From the NCBI RefSeq assembly GCF_002117915.1, contig NZ_BDJB01000014.1, positions 62,983 through 126,982 of the forward strand: a stretch of 64,000 bases of DNA. The letters run 5' to 3'. Positions within the stretch are counted from its first letter, which is position 1, and every line of letters begins with the position of its first letter. The position numbers were made by a program, and so were the translations under genes. This DNA is from Sphingomonas sp. TZW2008. GTDB lineage: Bacteria; Pseudomonadota; Alphaproteobacteria; Sphingomonadales; Sphingomonadaceae. Positions 54,652-64,000 of this stretch are shown in pieces. The notes beneath the pieces were generated by a model. The model was not told the origin of the DNA, searched no databases, and saw only the letters and a program-made list of their open reading frames with translations.

Positions 54652-55137
54652 CTACCGATATGCCGCGTCGGCGGCAATGTTCGCCGCGAGCGCCCGCTCC
54701 CAGCGGTCGCCGTTGTCGAGCAGCTTGGCCTTGTCGTAGATCAGTTCTTCGCGCGTTTCGGTCGAATAATCGAGGTTCGGCCCCTCGACGATCGCGTCGA
54801 CCGGGCAGGCTTCCTGGCACAGGCCGCAGAAGATGCACTTCGTCATGTCGATGTCGTAGCGCGTCGTGCGGCGGCTGCCGTCGTCGCGCGGCTCGGCCTC
54901 GATCGTGATCGCCAGCGCCGGGCACACCGCCTCGCACAGCTTACACGCGATGCAGCGTTCCTCGCCGTTGGGATAGCGGCGCAGCGCGTGCTCGCCACGG
55001 AACCGCGGAGAGAGCGGGTTACGCTCGAACGGATAGTTGATCGTCGCCTTGGGCTTGAAGAAATACTTCAAGGTCAGCGCGTGCGCCTTCACGAACTCCC
55101 AGAGGGTGAAGGCCTTGATCGTCGAAGCGATACCCAT
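54652..55137 (-). CDS. nuoI: NADH-quinone oxidoreductase subunit I
   Basis: The 161-residue peripheral subunit has two ferredoxin-type 4Fe-4S sites, [12 protein letters not shown] and [16 protein letters not shown] (clusters N6a and N6b). The N-terminal amphipathic helix [19 protein letters not shown] sits on the membrane. The start [10 protein letters not shown] at 55137 is one base after the end of nuoH. A start 12 bases upstream (MGSDMGIAS) is also in frame. Confidence 0.97.
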   Translation of the reverse strand: MGIASTIKAFTLWEFVKAHALTLKYFFKPKATINYPFERNPLSPRFRGEHALRRYPNGEERCIACKLCEAVCPALAITIEAEPRDDGSRRTTRYDIDMTKCIFCGLCQEACPVDAIVEGPNLDYSTETREELIYDKAKLLDNGDRWERALAANIAADAAYR

Positions 55138-55138
55138 A

Positions 55139-56185
55139 TCAGATCCCAACCCGGTTCAGCATCAGCACGCCGGACACGAGGAACACCCAGAACAGCGACA
55201 CCGGCAGGAACACCTTCCAGCCCAGCCGCATCAGCTGGTCGTAGCGATAGCGCGGCACCGTCGCCTTCACCCAACTGAACAGGAAGAAGAAGAACAGGAT
55301 CTTGGCGAACAGCCAGATGATCCCCGGCACCCAGTAGAGCGGCGCCCAGTCAAGCGGCGGCAGGTAGCCGCCCCAGAACAGCGTCGCATTGAGCGTGCAC
55401 ATCAACAGCACGTTGGCGTATTCGCCCAGCCAGTAAAGCGCGAAGCTCATCGACGAATATTCGGTCTGATAACCCGCGACGAGTTCCGATTCCGCCTCGG
55501 TCAGATCGAACGGCGCGCGCTGCGTCTCGGCCAGCGAGGAGATGAAGAACATCACTGCCATCGGAAACAGCAGCGGGTTGAGGAAGAAGCCGTTGATCGG
55601 CGTGCCCAGCACGCTGCGCTGCGCCTCGACGATCCCGGTGAGGTTAAACGTGCCCGCCCACATGATGACCGAGATGAGCACGAAGCCGATCGCGACTTCG
55701 TAGCTGACCATCTGTGCCGCGGCGCGGATCGCCGAGAAGAACGGATATTTCGAGTTCGACGACCAGCCGGCGAGAATGATGCCGTAGACACCGAGCGACG
55801 AGGCGGCGAGAATGTAGAGCAGACCGACGTTGATGTCCGCCAGCACGACGCCGACGTCGAACGGCACCACCGCCCACACGATCAGCGCGACGGTAAAGGT
55901 GATGATTGGCGCGAGCAGGAACAGGCCGCGGTTTGCCGCGGTCGGCACGATCGTTTCCTGGAGGAAGACCTTAAGACCGTCGGCGAACGACTGCAGCAAA
56001 CCGAACGGACCGACGACGTTGGGGCCGCGGCGCAGCGCCATCGCCGCCCAGATCTTGCGATCGGCGTAGATGATCATCGCCACCGCCAGCATCAGCGGCA
56101 GCGCGATGACGAGAATACCGATGATCGTGGCAAGGAACCACGCCCAGCCGTAGTCCATGCCGTAAGAAGTGAAGAACTGCGTCAT
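55139..56185 (-). CDS. nuoH: NADH-quinone oxidoreductase subunit H
   Basis: The 348-residue subunit forms the quinone chamber next to NuoB and NuoD. It has eight helices, the conserved loops [19 protein letters not shown] and [24 protein letters not shown] stretch ([20 protein letters not shown]), and [19 protein letters not shown]. It begins one base after the nuoG stop codon. Confidence 0.97.
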   Translation of the reverse strand: MTQFFTSYGMDYGWAWFLATIIGILVIALPLMLAVAMIIYADRKIWAAMALRRGPNVVGPFGLLQSFADGLKVFLQETIVPTAANRGLFLLAPIITFTVALIVWAVVPFDVGVVLADINVGLLYILAASSLGVYGIILAGWSSNSKYPFFSAIRAAAQMVSYEVAIGFVLISVIMWAGTFNLTGIVEAQRSVLGTPINGFFLNPLLFPMAVMFFISSLAETQRAPFDLTEAESELVAGYQTEYSSMSFALYWLGEYANVLLMCTLNATLFWGGYLPPLDWAPLYWVPGIIWLFAKILFFFFLFSWVKATVPRYRYDQLMRLGWKVFLPVSLFWVFLVSGVLMLNRVGI

Positions 56186-56186
56186 G

Positions 56187-58187
56187 TTATTCCGCGGCCT
56201 CCGCGAAGGTCTCGCCGTGAACGAGTTCGGCCGAGCAGCGCTGCATCGTCGGCGAAGCGCGGCAGATCGCGTTGGTCAAGTAGAAGTCCTTGATCGGATA
56301 GCCGTCGAGCACGCCCTGCGCCGTGGCGGACAAGGCCGGAGGGTTCCACGCAAAGGTCACCAGACCTTCGTACGCAAGATCGGGACAGTCGAGCGCCATC
56401 GCAGCGCGCAGCTCGCCGAGCGTGTCGAACGGCAGCGGGCGGCCAAGTGTTTCGGACAGCGCGCGGAAGATCGTCCAGTCCTCGCGCGCGTCGCCCGGCG
56501 CGAACACCGCGCGGTTGCCGCGCTGGACGCGCCCTTCGAGGTTGACCCAGGTGCCCGACTTCTCGGCATAGGTCGAACCCGGCAGCACGACGTCGGCCGC
56601 CGCGGCACCCTTGTCGCCATGGTGGCCGACATACACCTTGAAGCCGGTGAAGCGCGCGAAATCGCATTCGTCGGCACCTAGGAAGAACGCGAGCTTCGCG
56701 TCGTAAAGCGCCGATATACCGGCCTTTTGCGCGTAGCCGAGCATCAGCCCGCCCATCCGGCTTGCGGCCATGTGGACGACGTTGAACCCGTTCCACCCAT
56801 CCTTGACGAGGCCGAGCGTGTCGACGAGCGAGAGCGCCGCGCCGTGCGCACCCTTGAGCGCGCCGCCGCCGACGATCACCATCGGCCGCTCAGACTTGCC
56901 GAACGCCTCGGTCAGGGCGTCCGGCAGATCGCCGAGTACCGCGAGATCGTTGCCGAGCCAGGTCGCCTTGTAGGTAAGGTCGGTCTCCGGGCCGATCGCC
57001 CACACCTTCGCGCCGCGCTTGATTGCCTTGCGGATCCGCGTGTTGACGAGGCTCGCTTCCCAGCGGAGGTTGGTGCCGATCAGCAGGATCGCGTCGGCGC
57101 GCTCCACCCCGGCGATCGTGGTGTTGAAATTGACCGCGGCAAGGCTCGACGTGTCATAGTCCATGCCCGTCTGCCGCCCCTCGAGCAGCGACGAGCCCAT
57201 ATCGCGCAACAGCGCCTTGGCGGCGAACATCGTCTCGCAATCGACGAGATCGCCGGCCACGGCCGCGACGCTGTCGCCGGCTGCCTTGGCGACATCGGCA
57301 ATCACTGCGAATGCCTCGTCCCACGTGGCGGGGACGAGCTTGCCGTCACGCCGCACATAGGGCCGATCGAGCCGCCGCCGGACGAGGCCGTCGACCGCGT
57401 GACGCGTTTTGTCGGTCGCCCACTCCTCGTTGACCTCGTCGTTCACCCGCGGGAGCGCGCGCAGCACCTGCCGCCCACGGCTGTCGAGCCGGATGTTGGT
57501 GCCGACCGCGTCCATCACGTCGATCGTCAGCGTCTTGTTCAGTTCCCACGGCCGCGCCTCGAAGGCGTAGGGCTTGCTCGTCAGCGCGCCGACCGGACAC
57601 AAATCGACGACGTTGCCGCTCAGCTCGCTCGTCACCGCCTCTTCGAGGTAGGAGGTGATCTGCATGTTCTCGCCGCGATAGATCGCGCCGATTTCCTCGA
57701 CGCCAGCGACTTCCTCGGCGAAGCGGACGCAGCGCGTGCACTGGATGCAGCGGGTCATGATCGTCTTGACGATCGGACCCATGTACTTCTCGGTGACGGC
57801 GCGCTTGTTCTCCTGGAAGCGGCTGTGGCCGCGCCCATAGGCCATCGCCTGATCCTGCAGGTCGCACTCGCCGCCCTGGTCGCAGATCGGGCAATCGAGC
57901 GGGTGATTGATCAGCAGGAATTCCATGATGCCCTCGCGGGCATGCTTGACCATCGGCGAGGTGGTGAAGACCTCCTGGTTGTCCGCCGCCGGCAGCGCGC
58001 ACGACGCCTGCGGCTTGGGCGGCCCGGGCTTCACCTCGACCAGGCACATGCGGCAGTTGCCGGCGATCGACAGCCGCTCATGGTAACAGAAACGCGGGAT
58101 CTCCTTGCCGGCGATCTCGCACGCCTGCAGCACGGTGGCGCCCTGCGGCACCTCCACTTCGATCCCGTCTACCTTCAGCTTGGGCAT
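56187..58187 (-). CDS. nuoG: NADH-quinone oxidoreductase subunit G
   Basis: The 666-residue Fe-S subunit starts [16 protein letters not shown]. It has a 2Fe-2S ferredoxin domain ([15 protein letters not shown]), the His-Cys3 cluster region ([17 protein letters not shown]), two 4Fe-4S sites in [16 protein letters not shown] and [11 protein letters not shown], then a molybdopterin-oxidoreductase-like domain without cofactor. The start overlaps the nuoF stop by one base (TAATG). Confidence 0.97.
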   Translation of the reverse strand: MPKLKVDGIEVEVPQGATVLQACEIAGKEIPRFCYHERLSIAGNCRMCLVEVKPGPPKPQASCALPAADNQEVFTTSPMVKHAREGIMEFLLINHPLDCPICDQGGECDLQDQAMAYGRGHSRFQENKRAVTEKYMGPIVKTIMTRCIQCTRCVRFAEEVAGVEEIGAIYRGENMQITSYLEEAVTSELSGNVVDLCPVGALTSKPYAFEARPWELNKTLTIDVMDAVGTNIRLDSRGRQVLRALPRVNDEVNEEWATDKTRHAVDGLVRRRLDRPYVRRDGKLVPATWDEAFAVIADVAKAAGDSVAAVAGDLVDCETMFAAKALLRDMGSSLLEGRQTGMDYDTSSLAAVNFNTTIAGVERADAILLIGTNLRWEASLVNTRIRKAIKRGAKVWAIGPETDLTYKATWLGNDLAVLGDLPDALTEAFGKSERPMVIVGGGALKGAHGAALSLVDTLGLVKDGWNGFNVVHMAASRMGGLMLGYAQKAGISALYDAKLAFFLGADECDFARFTGFKVYVGHHGDKGAAAADVVLPGSTYAEKSGTWVNLEGRVQRGNRAVFAPGDAREDWTIFRALSETLGRPLPFDTLGELRAAMALDCPDLAYEGLVTFAWNPPALSATAQGVLDGYPIKDFYLTNAICRASPTMQRCSAELVHGETFAEAAE

Positions 58188-59506
58188 TATTCTGCAGCTT
58201 CCTGCATGGGGGCAAGGCCGCCGCCCTGACGTTCGATGATACGGCGCTCGAGCTCGGGGCGGAAATGCTTGATCAGGCCCTGGATCGGCCATGCCGCCGC
58301 GTCGCCGAGCGCGCAGATCGAATGGCCTTCGACCTGCTTGGTGACCTGTTGGAGCATGTCGATCTCGCCGATCTCGGCGTCGCCGGTGCGCAGCCGCTCC
58401 ATCACGCGCCACATCCAGCCAGTGCCTTCGCGGCACGGCGTGCACTGGCCACAGCTTTCATGCTTGTAGAAATACGAGATGCGGCTGATCGCGCGGACGA
58501 CGTCGGTCGACTTGTCCATGACGATGATCGCCGCGGTGCCAAGCCCGGAGCCGACCGCCTTCAGGCCGTCGAAGTCCATCGGCGCGTCCATGATGTCCTT
58601 CGCCGGTACCAGCGGCACCGACGAGCCGCCGGGGATCACCGCGAGCAGGTTGTCCCACCCGCCGCGGATGCCGCCGCAATGCTTTTCGATCAGCTCGCGG
58701 AACGGGATGCTCATCGCTTCCTCGACCACACACGGCTTTTCGACGTGCCCGCTGATCTGAAACAGTTTGGTGCCGCGGTTGTTCTCCGCACCGAAGCTCG
58801 CGAACCATTCCGCGCCGCGCCGCAGGATCGTCGGCGCGACCGCGATGCTCTCGACGTTGTTGACCGTCGTCGGGCAGCCGTAGAGGCCGGCGCCGGCCGG
58901 GAACGGCGGCTTCAAGCGCGGCTGGCCCTTCTTGCCCTCCAGGCTCTCGATCATCGCGGTCTCTTCGCCGCAGATGTACGCGCCGGCGCCACGGTGGACG
59001 AAGACGTCGAAGTCGTAGCCCGAGCCGCAGGCGTTCTTGCCGACGAGGCCCGCGTCATACGCCTCCTGCACGGCGGCAAACAGCGTCTCGGCTTCGCGAA
59101 TATATTCGCCGCGGATGTAGATGTACGCGGCGCGCGCACGCATCGCGAAGCCGGCGACCAAAGCGCCCTCGATCAGCTTGTGCGGATCGTGGCGGATGAT
59201 CTCGCGGTCCTTGCACGAACCAGGCTCGGATTCGTCGGCGTTGATGACCAGGAAGCTCGGCCGCTCGGGGCTCGGCGTCTTGGGCATGAACGACCATTTG
59301 GTACCGGTCGGGAAGCCAGCGCCGCCGCGACCGCGCAGGCCCGACGCTTTGGTCACGTCGATGATCTTGTCCTGCCCGAGATCGAGCAACGCCTTGGTAT
59401 TGTCCCAATCGCCGCGACCGCGCGCGGCCTGCAGCGTCCACGGCTGATAGCCGTAGAGATTGGTGAAGATGCGGTCCTTGTCCGTCAGGGACGTGATGAC
59501 GCTCAT
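58187..59506 (-). CDS. nuoF: NADH-quinone oxidoreductase subunit F
   Basis: NuoF binds NADH and FMN. The 439-residue protein has the nucleotide-binding loop [19 protein letters not shown] contacts in [27 protein letters not shown], and the 4Fe-4S cluster N3 motif [12 protein letters not shown]. It starts ([12 protein letters not shown]) with a four-base overlap to nuoE (ATGA). The frame beyond is not conserved. Confidence 0.97.
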   Translation of the reverse strand: MSVITSLTDKDRIFTNLYGYQPWTLQAARGRGDWDNTKALLDLGQDKIIDVTKASGLRGRGGAGFPTGTKWSFMPKTPSPERPSFLVINADESEPGSCKDREIIRHDPHKLIEGALVAGFAMRARAAYIYIRGEYIREAETLFAAVQEAYDAGLVGKNACGSGYDFDVFVHRGAGAYICGEETAMIESLEGKKGQPRLKPPFPAGAGLYGCPTTVNNVESIAVAPTILRRGAEWFASFGAENNRGTKLFQISGHVEKPCVVEEAMSIPFRELIEKHCGGIRGGWDNLLAVIPGGSSVPLVPAKDIMDAPMDFDGLKAVGSGLGTAAIIVMDKSTDVVRAISRISYFYKHESCGQCTPCREGTGWMWRVMERLRTGDAEIGEIDMLQQVTKQVEGHSICALGDAAAWPIQGLIKHFRPELERRIIERQGGGLAPMQEAAE

Positions 59507-60198
59507 GCGCTCGCTCCCACGGCAGGCGTGTTCCATTCGGAACGGTAATCGTGATTCTCGCTCACCATCGCGGTCAGCGTCGTCGGCCCGCCGAGCGGCT
59601 CGACGGTGTGGCGGCCAGGCTCCTGCGTGCCTGTCTTGGGCTGCTCGCCGCGCGCCAGCGCGTCGAGGATCGCGACGGTGCGATCGTAGTCGAGATCCTC
59701 GTAATTGTCGTCGTTGATCTGGACCATCGGCGCCGAGGCGCAATTGCCCATGCACTCGACCTCGGTCAGCGTGAACAGGCCGTCGGGCGTCGTCTTGCCC
59801 TTGATCAGCCCCTTGTTCTTGCACGCCGCCAGCACGTCGTCCGATCCGCGCAGCATGCACGGCGTAGTGCCGCAGACCTGCACGTGGAAGCGGCCGACGG
59901 GGGCAAGATTGAACATCGTGTAGAAGGTCGCGACCTCATAGACGCGCATATACGGCACGCCGATTTCGCGCGCGACGAATTCAATCACCGGTACCGGCAA
60001 CCAGCCCTGCGTCTGCGTTTCTGCGCCCACTTGCCGCTGCGCGAGATCGAGCAGCGGGATCGAGGCGGACTGCTCGCGCCCGGCCGGATAGCGCGCGAGG
60101 ATCGCGTTGCGCTTGGTAATGCTTTCCTCGGACCACTGGAACCCGTTCCAGCGGGCACGGACCTCGGCCTCGTCGGGGATCTGGGGGGCGTCAGCCAC
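59503..60198 (-). CDS. nuoE: NADH-quinone oxidoreductase subunit E
   Basis: The 231-residue subunit carries the 2Fe-2S cluster N1a with cysteines in VCGTTPCML and [11 protein letters not shown]. The thioredoxin-like fold begins after ~80 residues. GTG at 60198 ([17 protein letters not shown]) is the likely start, with GGAG about eleven bases upstream. It overlaps the end of the preceding small membrane protein by eight bases. A C-terminal tail of ~60 residues ([20 protein letters not shown]) follows the fold and looks flexible. Confidence 0.95.
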   Translation of the reverse strand: MADAPQIPDEAEVRARWNGFQWSEESITKRNAILARYPAGREQSASIPLLDLAQRQVGAETQTQGWLPVPVIEFVAREIGVPYMRVYEVATFYTMFNLAPVGRFHVQVCGTTPCMLRGSDDVLAACKNKGLIKGKTTPDGLFTLTEVECMGNCASAPMVQINDDNYEDLDYDRTVAILDALARGEQPKTGTQEPGRHTVEPLGGPTTLTAMVSENHDYRSEWNTPAVGASA

Positions 60199-60370
60199 GG
60201 TACGAACGGCTCCTGAGGAAGAAGGCGCAGCCGATCGAGACGGCGCCCAACAAGACAAAGGCGATCAGGCTCTGCCGGCCGCCCAGAACATCATTCACCG
60301 CGCTGATCATGATCAGCACCAGCCCCATGATCCAGCACGCCTTTGCCGGCCCATGAAAGTTAAAATTCAC
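60191..60370 (-). CDS. Small two-helix membrane protein within the nuo operon
   Basis: The 59-residue ORF starts with GTG overlapping the nuoD stop (GTGA), after a purine-rich GGGGAA, and ends eight bases inside nuoE. It encodes [20 protein letters not shown] and two hydrophobic helices (about 10-25 and 35-54) with a basic tail, RSRSYRG. No family is recognised. The tight fit suggests a real gene, perhaps an accessory subunit or assembly helper of complex I. An ATG at 60379 would add three residues. Confidence 0.65.
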   Translation of the reverse strand: MNFNFHGPAKACWIMGLVLIMISAVNDVLGGRQSLIAFVLLGAVSIGCAFFLRSRSYRG

Positions 60371-61644
60371 CGGTCGCATTCCCCGAACACGATGTCCATC
60401 GCACCGAGGATCGCGGTGGTATCGGCGAGCATGTGGCCGCGGCTCATGAAGTCCATCGCCTGAAGATGGCTGAACGCGGTCGGGCGGATCTTGCAGCGGT
60501 ACGGCTTGTTGGTGCCGTCGCTGACCAGATAGACGCCGAACTCGCCCTTGGGGCTTTCCGTCGCGACATACACTTCGCCCGCGGGCACGTGATAGCCCTC
60601 GGTGTAGAGCTTGAAGTGATGGATCAGCGCTTCCATCGATTGCTTCATCTCGCCGCGCTTGGGCGGCACCACCTTTCGATCGAGGCTGGCGATCGGGCCC
60701 TCGGGCATCTCCGCCAGACACTGTTTCATGATCCGCGCCGACTGGCGGACCTCCTCGACGCGCACCATGAAGCGGTCGTAGCAATCGCCGCGCGTGCCGA
60801 CCGGCACCTCGAAATCCATCCGCGCGTAGACGTCGTACGGCTGTTGCTTGCGCAGATCCCACGGAATGCCCGCGGCGCGGATCATCGGACCCGAGAAGCC
60901 CCAGCGCAGCGCATCGTCGCGCGAGACGATACCGATATCGACGTTGCGCTGCTTGAAGATGCGGTTGTCCGCGACGAGGCTGATCGCATCCTCGAACAAC
61001 ACCGGCAGGCGGTTGTCGAGCCAGTCGGCGATGTCGGTCAGCAGCTTGAGCGGCACGTCCTGGTGGACGCCGCCGACGCGGAAGTAATTGGCGTGCATCC
61101 GCGCGCCCGACGCCCGCTCGTAGAAGCCCATCAGGTCTTCGCGCAGCTCGAACAGCCACAGGTTCGGCGTCATCGCGCCGACGTCCATCACGTGGCTGCC
61201 CAGGTTGAGCATGTGGTTCATGATGCGCGTCAGTTCGGCGAAGAACACGCGCAGATACTGCGCCCGCAGCGGCACTTCGAGGTCGAGCAGCTTCTCGATC
61301 GCGAGCACGAACGTGTGCTCCATGCACATCGGCGAGCAGTAATCGAGCCGATCGAAATACGGGATCGCCTGCTGATACGTCTTGTACTCGATCAGCTTCT
61401 CGGTGCCGCGATGCAGCAACCCGACGTGCGGGTCGATCCGATCGACGATCTCGCCGTCGAGCTCCATCACCAGCCGGAGCACGCCGTGCGCCGCGGGATG
61501 CTGCGGCCCGAAGTTGATCGTATAGTTCTGGATCGCGACCTCGTCGGCGGTCGGGCGGCCGTCCGCGTCGATGTGCGCGATGCGCTCGACCGCAGGGTCG
61601 ATCCGATCGTTCAGCACGTTATCGGTCATCACCGTGTCGGTCAC
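60367..61644 (-). CDS. nuoD: NADH-quinone oxidoreductase subunit D
   Basis: This 49-kDa-type subunit (425 residues) lines the quinone site. Visible are [23 protein letters not shown] (with the conserved His pair), [20 protein letters not shown] and the C-terminal [11 protein letters not shown] at 61644 overlaps the nuoC stop (GTGA). An ATG at 61629 is an alternative that would remove five residues. NuoC and NuoD are separate here, not fused as in enterobacteria. Confidence 0.97.
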   Translation of the reverse strand: MTDTVMTDNVLNDRIDPAVERIAHIDADGRPTADEVAIQNYTINFGPQHPAAHGVLRLVMELDGEIVDRIDPHVGLLHRGTEKLIEYKTYQQAIPYFDRLDYCSPMCMEHTFVLAIEKLLDLEVPLRAQYLRVFFAELTRIMNHMLNLGSHVMDVGAMTPNLWLFELREDLMGFYERASGARMHANYFRVGGVHQDVPLKLLTDIADWLDNRLPVLFEDAISLVADNRIFKQRNVDIGIVSRDDALRWGFSGPMIRAAGIPWDLRKQQPYDVYARMDFEVPVGTRGDCYDRFMVRVEEVRQSARIMKQCLAEMPEGPIASLDRKVVPPKRGEMKQSMEALIHHFKLYTEGYHVPAGEVYVATESPKGEFGVYLVSDGTNKPYRCKIRPTAFSHLQAMDFMSRGHMLADTTAILGAMDIVFGECDR

Positions 61645-62486
61645 TGGTTCTGTCCTCCCTTGCCGGGAACGACATCGGGATCGGCAGGCTTGGGTGTGCC
61701 CTCCGGATGCGACTTCCCGGCGCCGGTCTCGGCGGTGCTCTTCGCGTCGGCCTTGGCATAAGGCTCGCTCGACGCGGCGGGCGCCTTCGCCTTGCTCTCG
61801 CTGGCGTCCGCCTTCTGGATCTGGTCGGCGGTGACGGGGGTCTGCGCGCCCTTCTGCTGCGGCAGCGCGCCCTTCTCGTCACCCGGCAGGACGTATTCGG
61901 CGCCGTCCCATGGGCTGGTGAAATCGAAGGTGCGGAAGTCCTGCGCGAGCGAGACGGGCTCGTACATCACGCGCTTGGCTTCCTCGGAATAGCGCATCTC
62001 GACGTGGCCGGTGAGCGGGAAGTCCTTGCGGAACGGATGGCCGCGAAAGCCATAGTCGGTGAGGATTCGGCGCAGATCGCGGTTGCCCGCGAACAGCACG
62101 CCGAACATGTCGTACACCTCGCGCTCGAGCCACCCTGCGACCGGCCACAGATCGGTCACCGACGATACCGGCGTATCCTCGCTCGCCGCGACATGGACGT
62201 GCAGCCGGTGGTTACGCGTCACCGACAACAGGCAGTAAACGACCTCGAACCGCTCGGGACGCGAGGGATAGTCGACCCCGGCAATCTCCATCAGCTGCTG
62301 GTATTCGAGCCCTGGCGTGTCACGCAGCGCGCTCAGCGCGGGCACCAGATGGTCGCGATGAACGTGCAGCTGCACCTCCCCAACCTTAGCGAACGCGTCG
62401 ACCAGCCCCGCGGGGATCGCGGCGCGCGCCGCATCGATCGTCGCGTCGTTAAGGTCGGCGGCGAAAGCGGGAGCGGGCGCCCTCAA
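61641..62486 (-). CDS. nuoC: NADH-quinone oxidoreductase subunit C
   Basis: The 30-kDa-type subunit domain spans residues ~20-200 with [20 protein letters not shown] and [20 protein letters not shown]. The TTG start at 62486 overlaps the nuoB stop (TTGA). After the domain comes about 75 residues rich in Ala, Lys, Glu and Pro (e.g. [20 protein letters not shown]), which is unusually long and probably unstructured. The total is 281 residues compared with about 200 in many relatives. Confidence 0.95.
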   Translation of the reverse strand: MRAPAPAFAADLNDATIDAARAAIPAGLVDAFAKVGEVQLHVHRDHLVPALSALRDTPGLEYQQLMEIAGVDYPSRPERFEVVYCLLSVTRNHRLHVHVAASEDTPVSSVTDLWPVAGWLEREVYDMFGVLFAGNRDLRRILTDYGFRGHPFRKDFPLTGHVEMRYSEEAKRVMYEPVSLAQDFRTFDFTSPWDGAEYVLPGDEKGALPQQKGAQTPVTADQIQKADASESKAKAPAASSEPYAKADAKSTAETGAGKSHPEGTPKPADPDVVPGKGGQNQ

Positions 62487-63073
62487 CGCTCAATGCTCCC
62501 CGAGCGGCGGATCTTACGCTGCAGCTGCATGATGCCGTAGAGCAGTGCCTCCGCGGTCGGCGGGCAGCCGGGCACGTAGATGTCGACCGGCACGATCCGG
62601 TCGCAGCCGCGCACGACGCTGTAGCTGTAATGATAATAGCCGCCGCCGTTGGCGCACGAGCCCATCGAGATAACGTATTTGGGCTCGGACATCTGATCGT
62701 ACACGCGGCGCAGCGCGGGCGCCATCTTGTTGCACAGCGTGCCCGCGACGATCATCACGTCCGACTGGCGCGGCGAGGCGCGCGGCGCGGCGCCGAACCG
62801 CTCCAGATCGTAGCGCGGCATATTGACGTGGATCATTTCCACCGCGCAGCAGGCGAGCCCGAACGTCATCCACCACAGCGAGCCGGTGCGCGCCCACTGG
62901 AACAGTTCCTCGGTCGAGGTGACGAGGAAGCCCTTGTCGGTCAGCTCGCCATTCAGATCGTTGAAGAAGCCCTGGTCGGGCGCGATCACGCTCGACGCGC
63001 TCGCGTCGCGCGGCAGCTCGACGGGGCCGGACGTCGGCAGGCCGGAATTAATGGGGCCGGAGTTCATGGTCAT
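62483..63073 (-). CDS. nuoB: NADH-quinone oxidoreductase subunit B
   Basis: The 196-residue PSST-type subunit binds cluster N2 through cysteines in [23 protein letters not shown] and [17 protein letters not shown] at 63073 overlaps the nuoA stop (ATGA). A TTG six bases upstream is also open. The first ~35 residues ([17 protein letters not shown]) are variable and precede the fold. Confidence 0.97.
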   Translation of the reverse strand: MTMNSGPINSGLPTSGPVELPRDASASSVIAPDQGFFNDLNGELTDKGFLVTSTEELFQWARTGSLWWMTFGLACCAVEMIHVNMPRYDLERFGAAPRASPRQSDVMIVAGTLCNKMAPALRRVYDQMSEPKYVISMGSCANGGGYYHYSYSVVRGCDRIVPVDIYVPGCPPTAEALLYGIMQLQRKIRRSGSIER

Positions 63074-63444
63074 TCCCAATCCAACGCGCCCTTCTTCCAG
63101 GCATAGGCCAGGCCGAGCGCGAGTTCACCGATGAAGATCATCATGCTGATCCAGGCCGTCCAGCCGAGTTCGAACACGCTTACCGCCCAAGGATATAGGA
63201 ACGCGGCCTCGAGATCGAAGATGATGAACAGGATCGCAACCAGATAAAATCGCACGTCAAATTGCGCGCGGCTGTCCTCGAACGCGGGGAAACCGCACTC
63301 GTATTCGGACAGCTTCTCCACCGTCGGCTTGTGCGCGCCCGTCAGCCGCGCGACTGCCATCGGCAGGAACACGAAGGTGCCCGACAGCAGCAGCGCGACG
63401 CCCAGGAACATCAGGATCGGCAGATATTGCGACAGATCGACCAT
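63070..63444 (-). CDS. nuoA: NADH-quinone oxidoreductase subunit A
   Basis: The 124-residue membrane subunit has three helices and the conserved loop [20 protein letters not shown] (Cys switch loop) with the Glu/Asp-rich [16 protein letters not shown] helix. It is the first gene of the nuo operon. The promoter should lie in the 144-base divergent gap (63445-63588) to the M20 peptidase gene. Confidence 0.97.
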   Translation of the reverse strand: MVDLSQYLPILMFLGVALLLSGTFVFLPMAVARLTGAHKPTVEKLSEYECGFPAFEDSRAQFDVRFYLVAILFIIFDLEAAFLYPWAVSVFELGWTAWISMMIFIGELALGLAYAWKKGALDWE

Positions 63445-63528
63445 GGGCGCTCTCGGGTTTCTCGCAGGTGCGAACGGATGGGGGGCGCTTTAGGCTCCGA
63501 GCGTCATGACGGCAAGGCGCAGGAGGGT

Positions 63529-63543
63529 TGAGAATCATTCGCA
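63529..63543. promoter_or_regulatory. Fur-box-like inverted repeat upstream of nuoA
   Basis: TGAGAAT-C-ATTCGCA matches the 7-1-7 Fur pattern TGATAAT-N-ATTATCA at 11 of 14 positions. It is a near palindrome in the shared upstream region of nuoA and the M20 peptidase gene. Complex I is rich in iron-sulfur clusters, so iron control is plausible. A chance match in GC-rich DNA is less likely because the site is AT-rich. Confidence 0.35.
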
Positions 63544-63588
63544 GACATGCGGGGTGGCCGTCACGACAGAGGTGCGCTAGCAACATTC

Positions 63589-64000
63589 ATGGTCGTATCG
63601 CCTGAAACTGGATTGCGTTACGTTGAGAGGGCCGCGGTCGAGCGAACCGCCGCCGCACCCTCCCTTGAACGAACCTGTCGCTGGGCGGCGGTGAATAGCG
63701 GCACAGGCAATCTTTCCGGCCTCTCGACGGTCGCGCAGCAACTCGCCGACGCCTTCTCCACCCTCCCCGGCGACGTGCGGCTTGTGCCGCCGGCACCGGC
63801 GGAGCGCGTGCGGGAGGACGGCACGGTCGTGGCGCTCGATCACGGCCACCATCTCCACCTGTCGGTGCGTCCCCAAGCAACGCGGCGGCTGCTGCTGACC
63901 GGGCACATGGATACCGTCTACCCGGTCGATCACCCGTTCCAAACGATCACCGATCGCGGTGACGGGACGATCAACGGCCCTGGCGTCGCTGACATGAAGG
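63589..64000 (+). CDS. M20 family metallopeptidase (partial, runs off the window)
   Basis: The ORF starts at ATG 63589 and stays open to the window end (137 codons seen). WAAVNSGTGNLSGL, TGHMDTVYPVDHPF and INGPGVADMKG are the first blocks of the M20 carboxypeptidase G2/acetylornithine deacetylase family, with the zinc ligand His in GHMD and Asp in VADMKG. It would cleave an acyl-amino acid or peptide with two zinc ions. The substrate cannot be told from this part. A later start is possible, since residues 1-30 are not family-conserved. No ribosome-binding site is strong. Confidence 0.85.
   Translation, partial: MVVSPETGLRYVERAAVERTAAAPSLERTCRWAAVNSGTGNLSGLSTVAQQLADAFSTLPGDVRLVPPAPAERVREDGTVVALDHGHHLHLSVRPQATRRLLLTGHMDTVYPVDHPFQTITDRGDGTINGPGVADMK

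Noticed and set aside
55037..56293. 418-codon open frame antisense to nuoH/nuoI
   Set aside because: The Arg/Glu/His-rich peptide is a shadow of the membrane-protein codons opposite.

Overview
This window is a dense stretch of chromosomal DNA from a high-GC alphaproteobacterium. Several things point to the order Sphingomonadales (Sphingomonas-like): very GC-rich third codon positions; RNase J instead of an RNase E-only layout; a MutY / DciA-like (DUF721) / two DsbA-like / SMC cluster; DUF1467 and DUF2336 proteins; a Nuo operon in canonical A-to-N order followed by birA, coaX and rnj; and a GAAC-N7-GAAC motif of the alphaproteobacterial LexA type. No rRNA, tRNA, CRISPR array, insertion sequence or prophage gene was recognised. 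No gene-free stretch exceeds about 260 bases.

Layout. Bases 1-41 are low-complexity G/C with a 17-base C run and look like a contig edge. From 42 to 8465 all genes are on the minus strand: an AtuA-like protein, purA, hisZ, an MlaA-family protein, and serC-serA. From 8726 come a lipoprotein with an extensin-like domain and a LOG-family protein, a strong bidirectional terminator, a membrane-anchored cytochrome c (minus), then pheA and a periplasmic S9 peptidase. From 14504 to 18607 a minus-strand run holds mutY, a serine hydrolase, nudC and an enoyl-CoA hydratase. It is divergent from dciA-like, two DsbA-like thiol oxidoreductases and smc. From 24005 to 34237 are a GT87-like glycosyltransferase, a radical SAM DNA-repair-type protein behind a putative LexA box, rarD, gpmA, a dienelactone hydrolase, an HxlR regulator with a repeat-rich operator region, a small secreted protein, the (p)ppGpp synthetase/hydrolase and a Tat-exported DUF885 protein. 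From 34305 to 38387 is a gtr-like lipid-linked sugar cassette: GT2 with a membrane anchor, methyltransferase, GtrA, and an STT3-like GT-C protein.

The most unusual region is 38384-44753. Four minus-strand genes in tight order encode an Hpt-like protein, a nucleotidyltransferase-fold membrane protein, a DUF2336 protein and a sensor-kinase-like protein. They are divergent from a 767-residue membrane-anchored coiled-coil protein. The kinase has Thr where the phosphoacceptor His should be, and the Hpt-like protein has Trp at its phosphoacceptor position and no histidine anywhere. This looks like a phosphorelay-shaped module that cannot carry phosphate on the canonical residues.

From 44799 to 63444 runs one long minus-strand operon for respiratory complex I (nuoA-N) plus birA, coaX, rnj and a DUF1467 protein. 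Most junctions are 1-4 base stop/start overlaps. Two extra small ORFs are embedded in it, a 59-residue two-helix membrane protein between nuoD and nuoE and a 43-residue ORF fitted exactly between nuoL and nuoM. Both birA and rnj lack a canonical start codon ahead of their conserved N-termini (CTG and ATT are the best candidates). The window ends inside an M20 peptidase gene on the plus strand.
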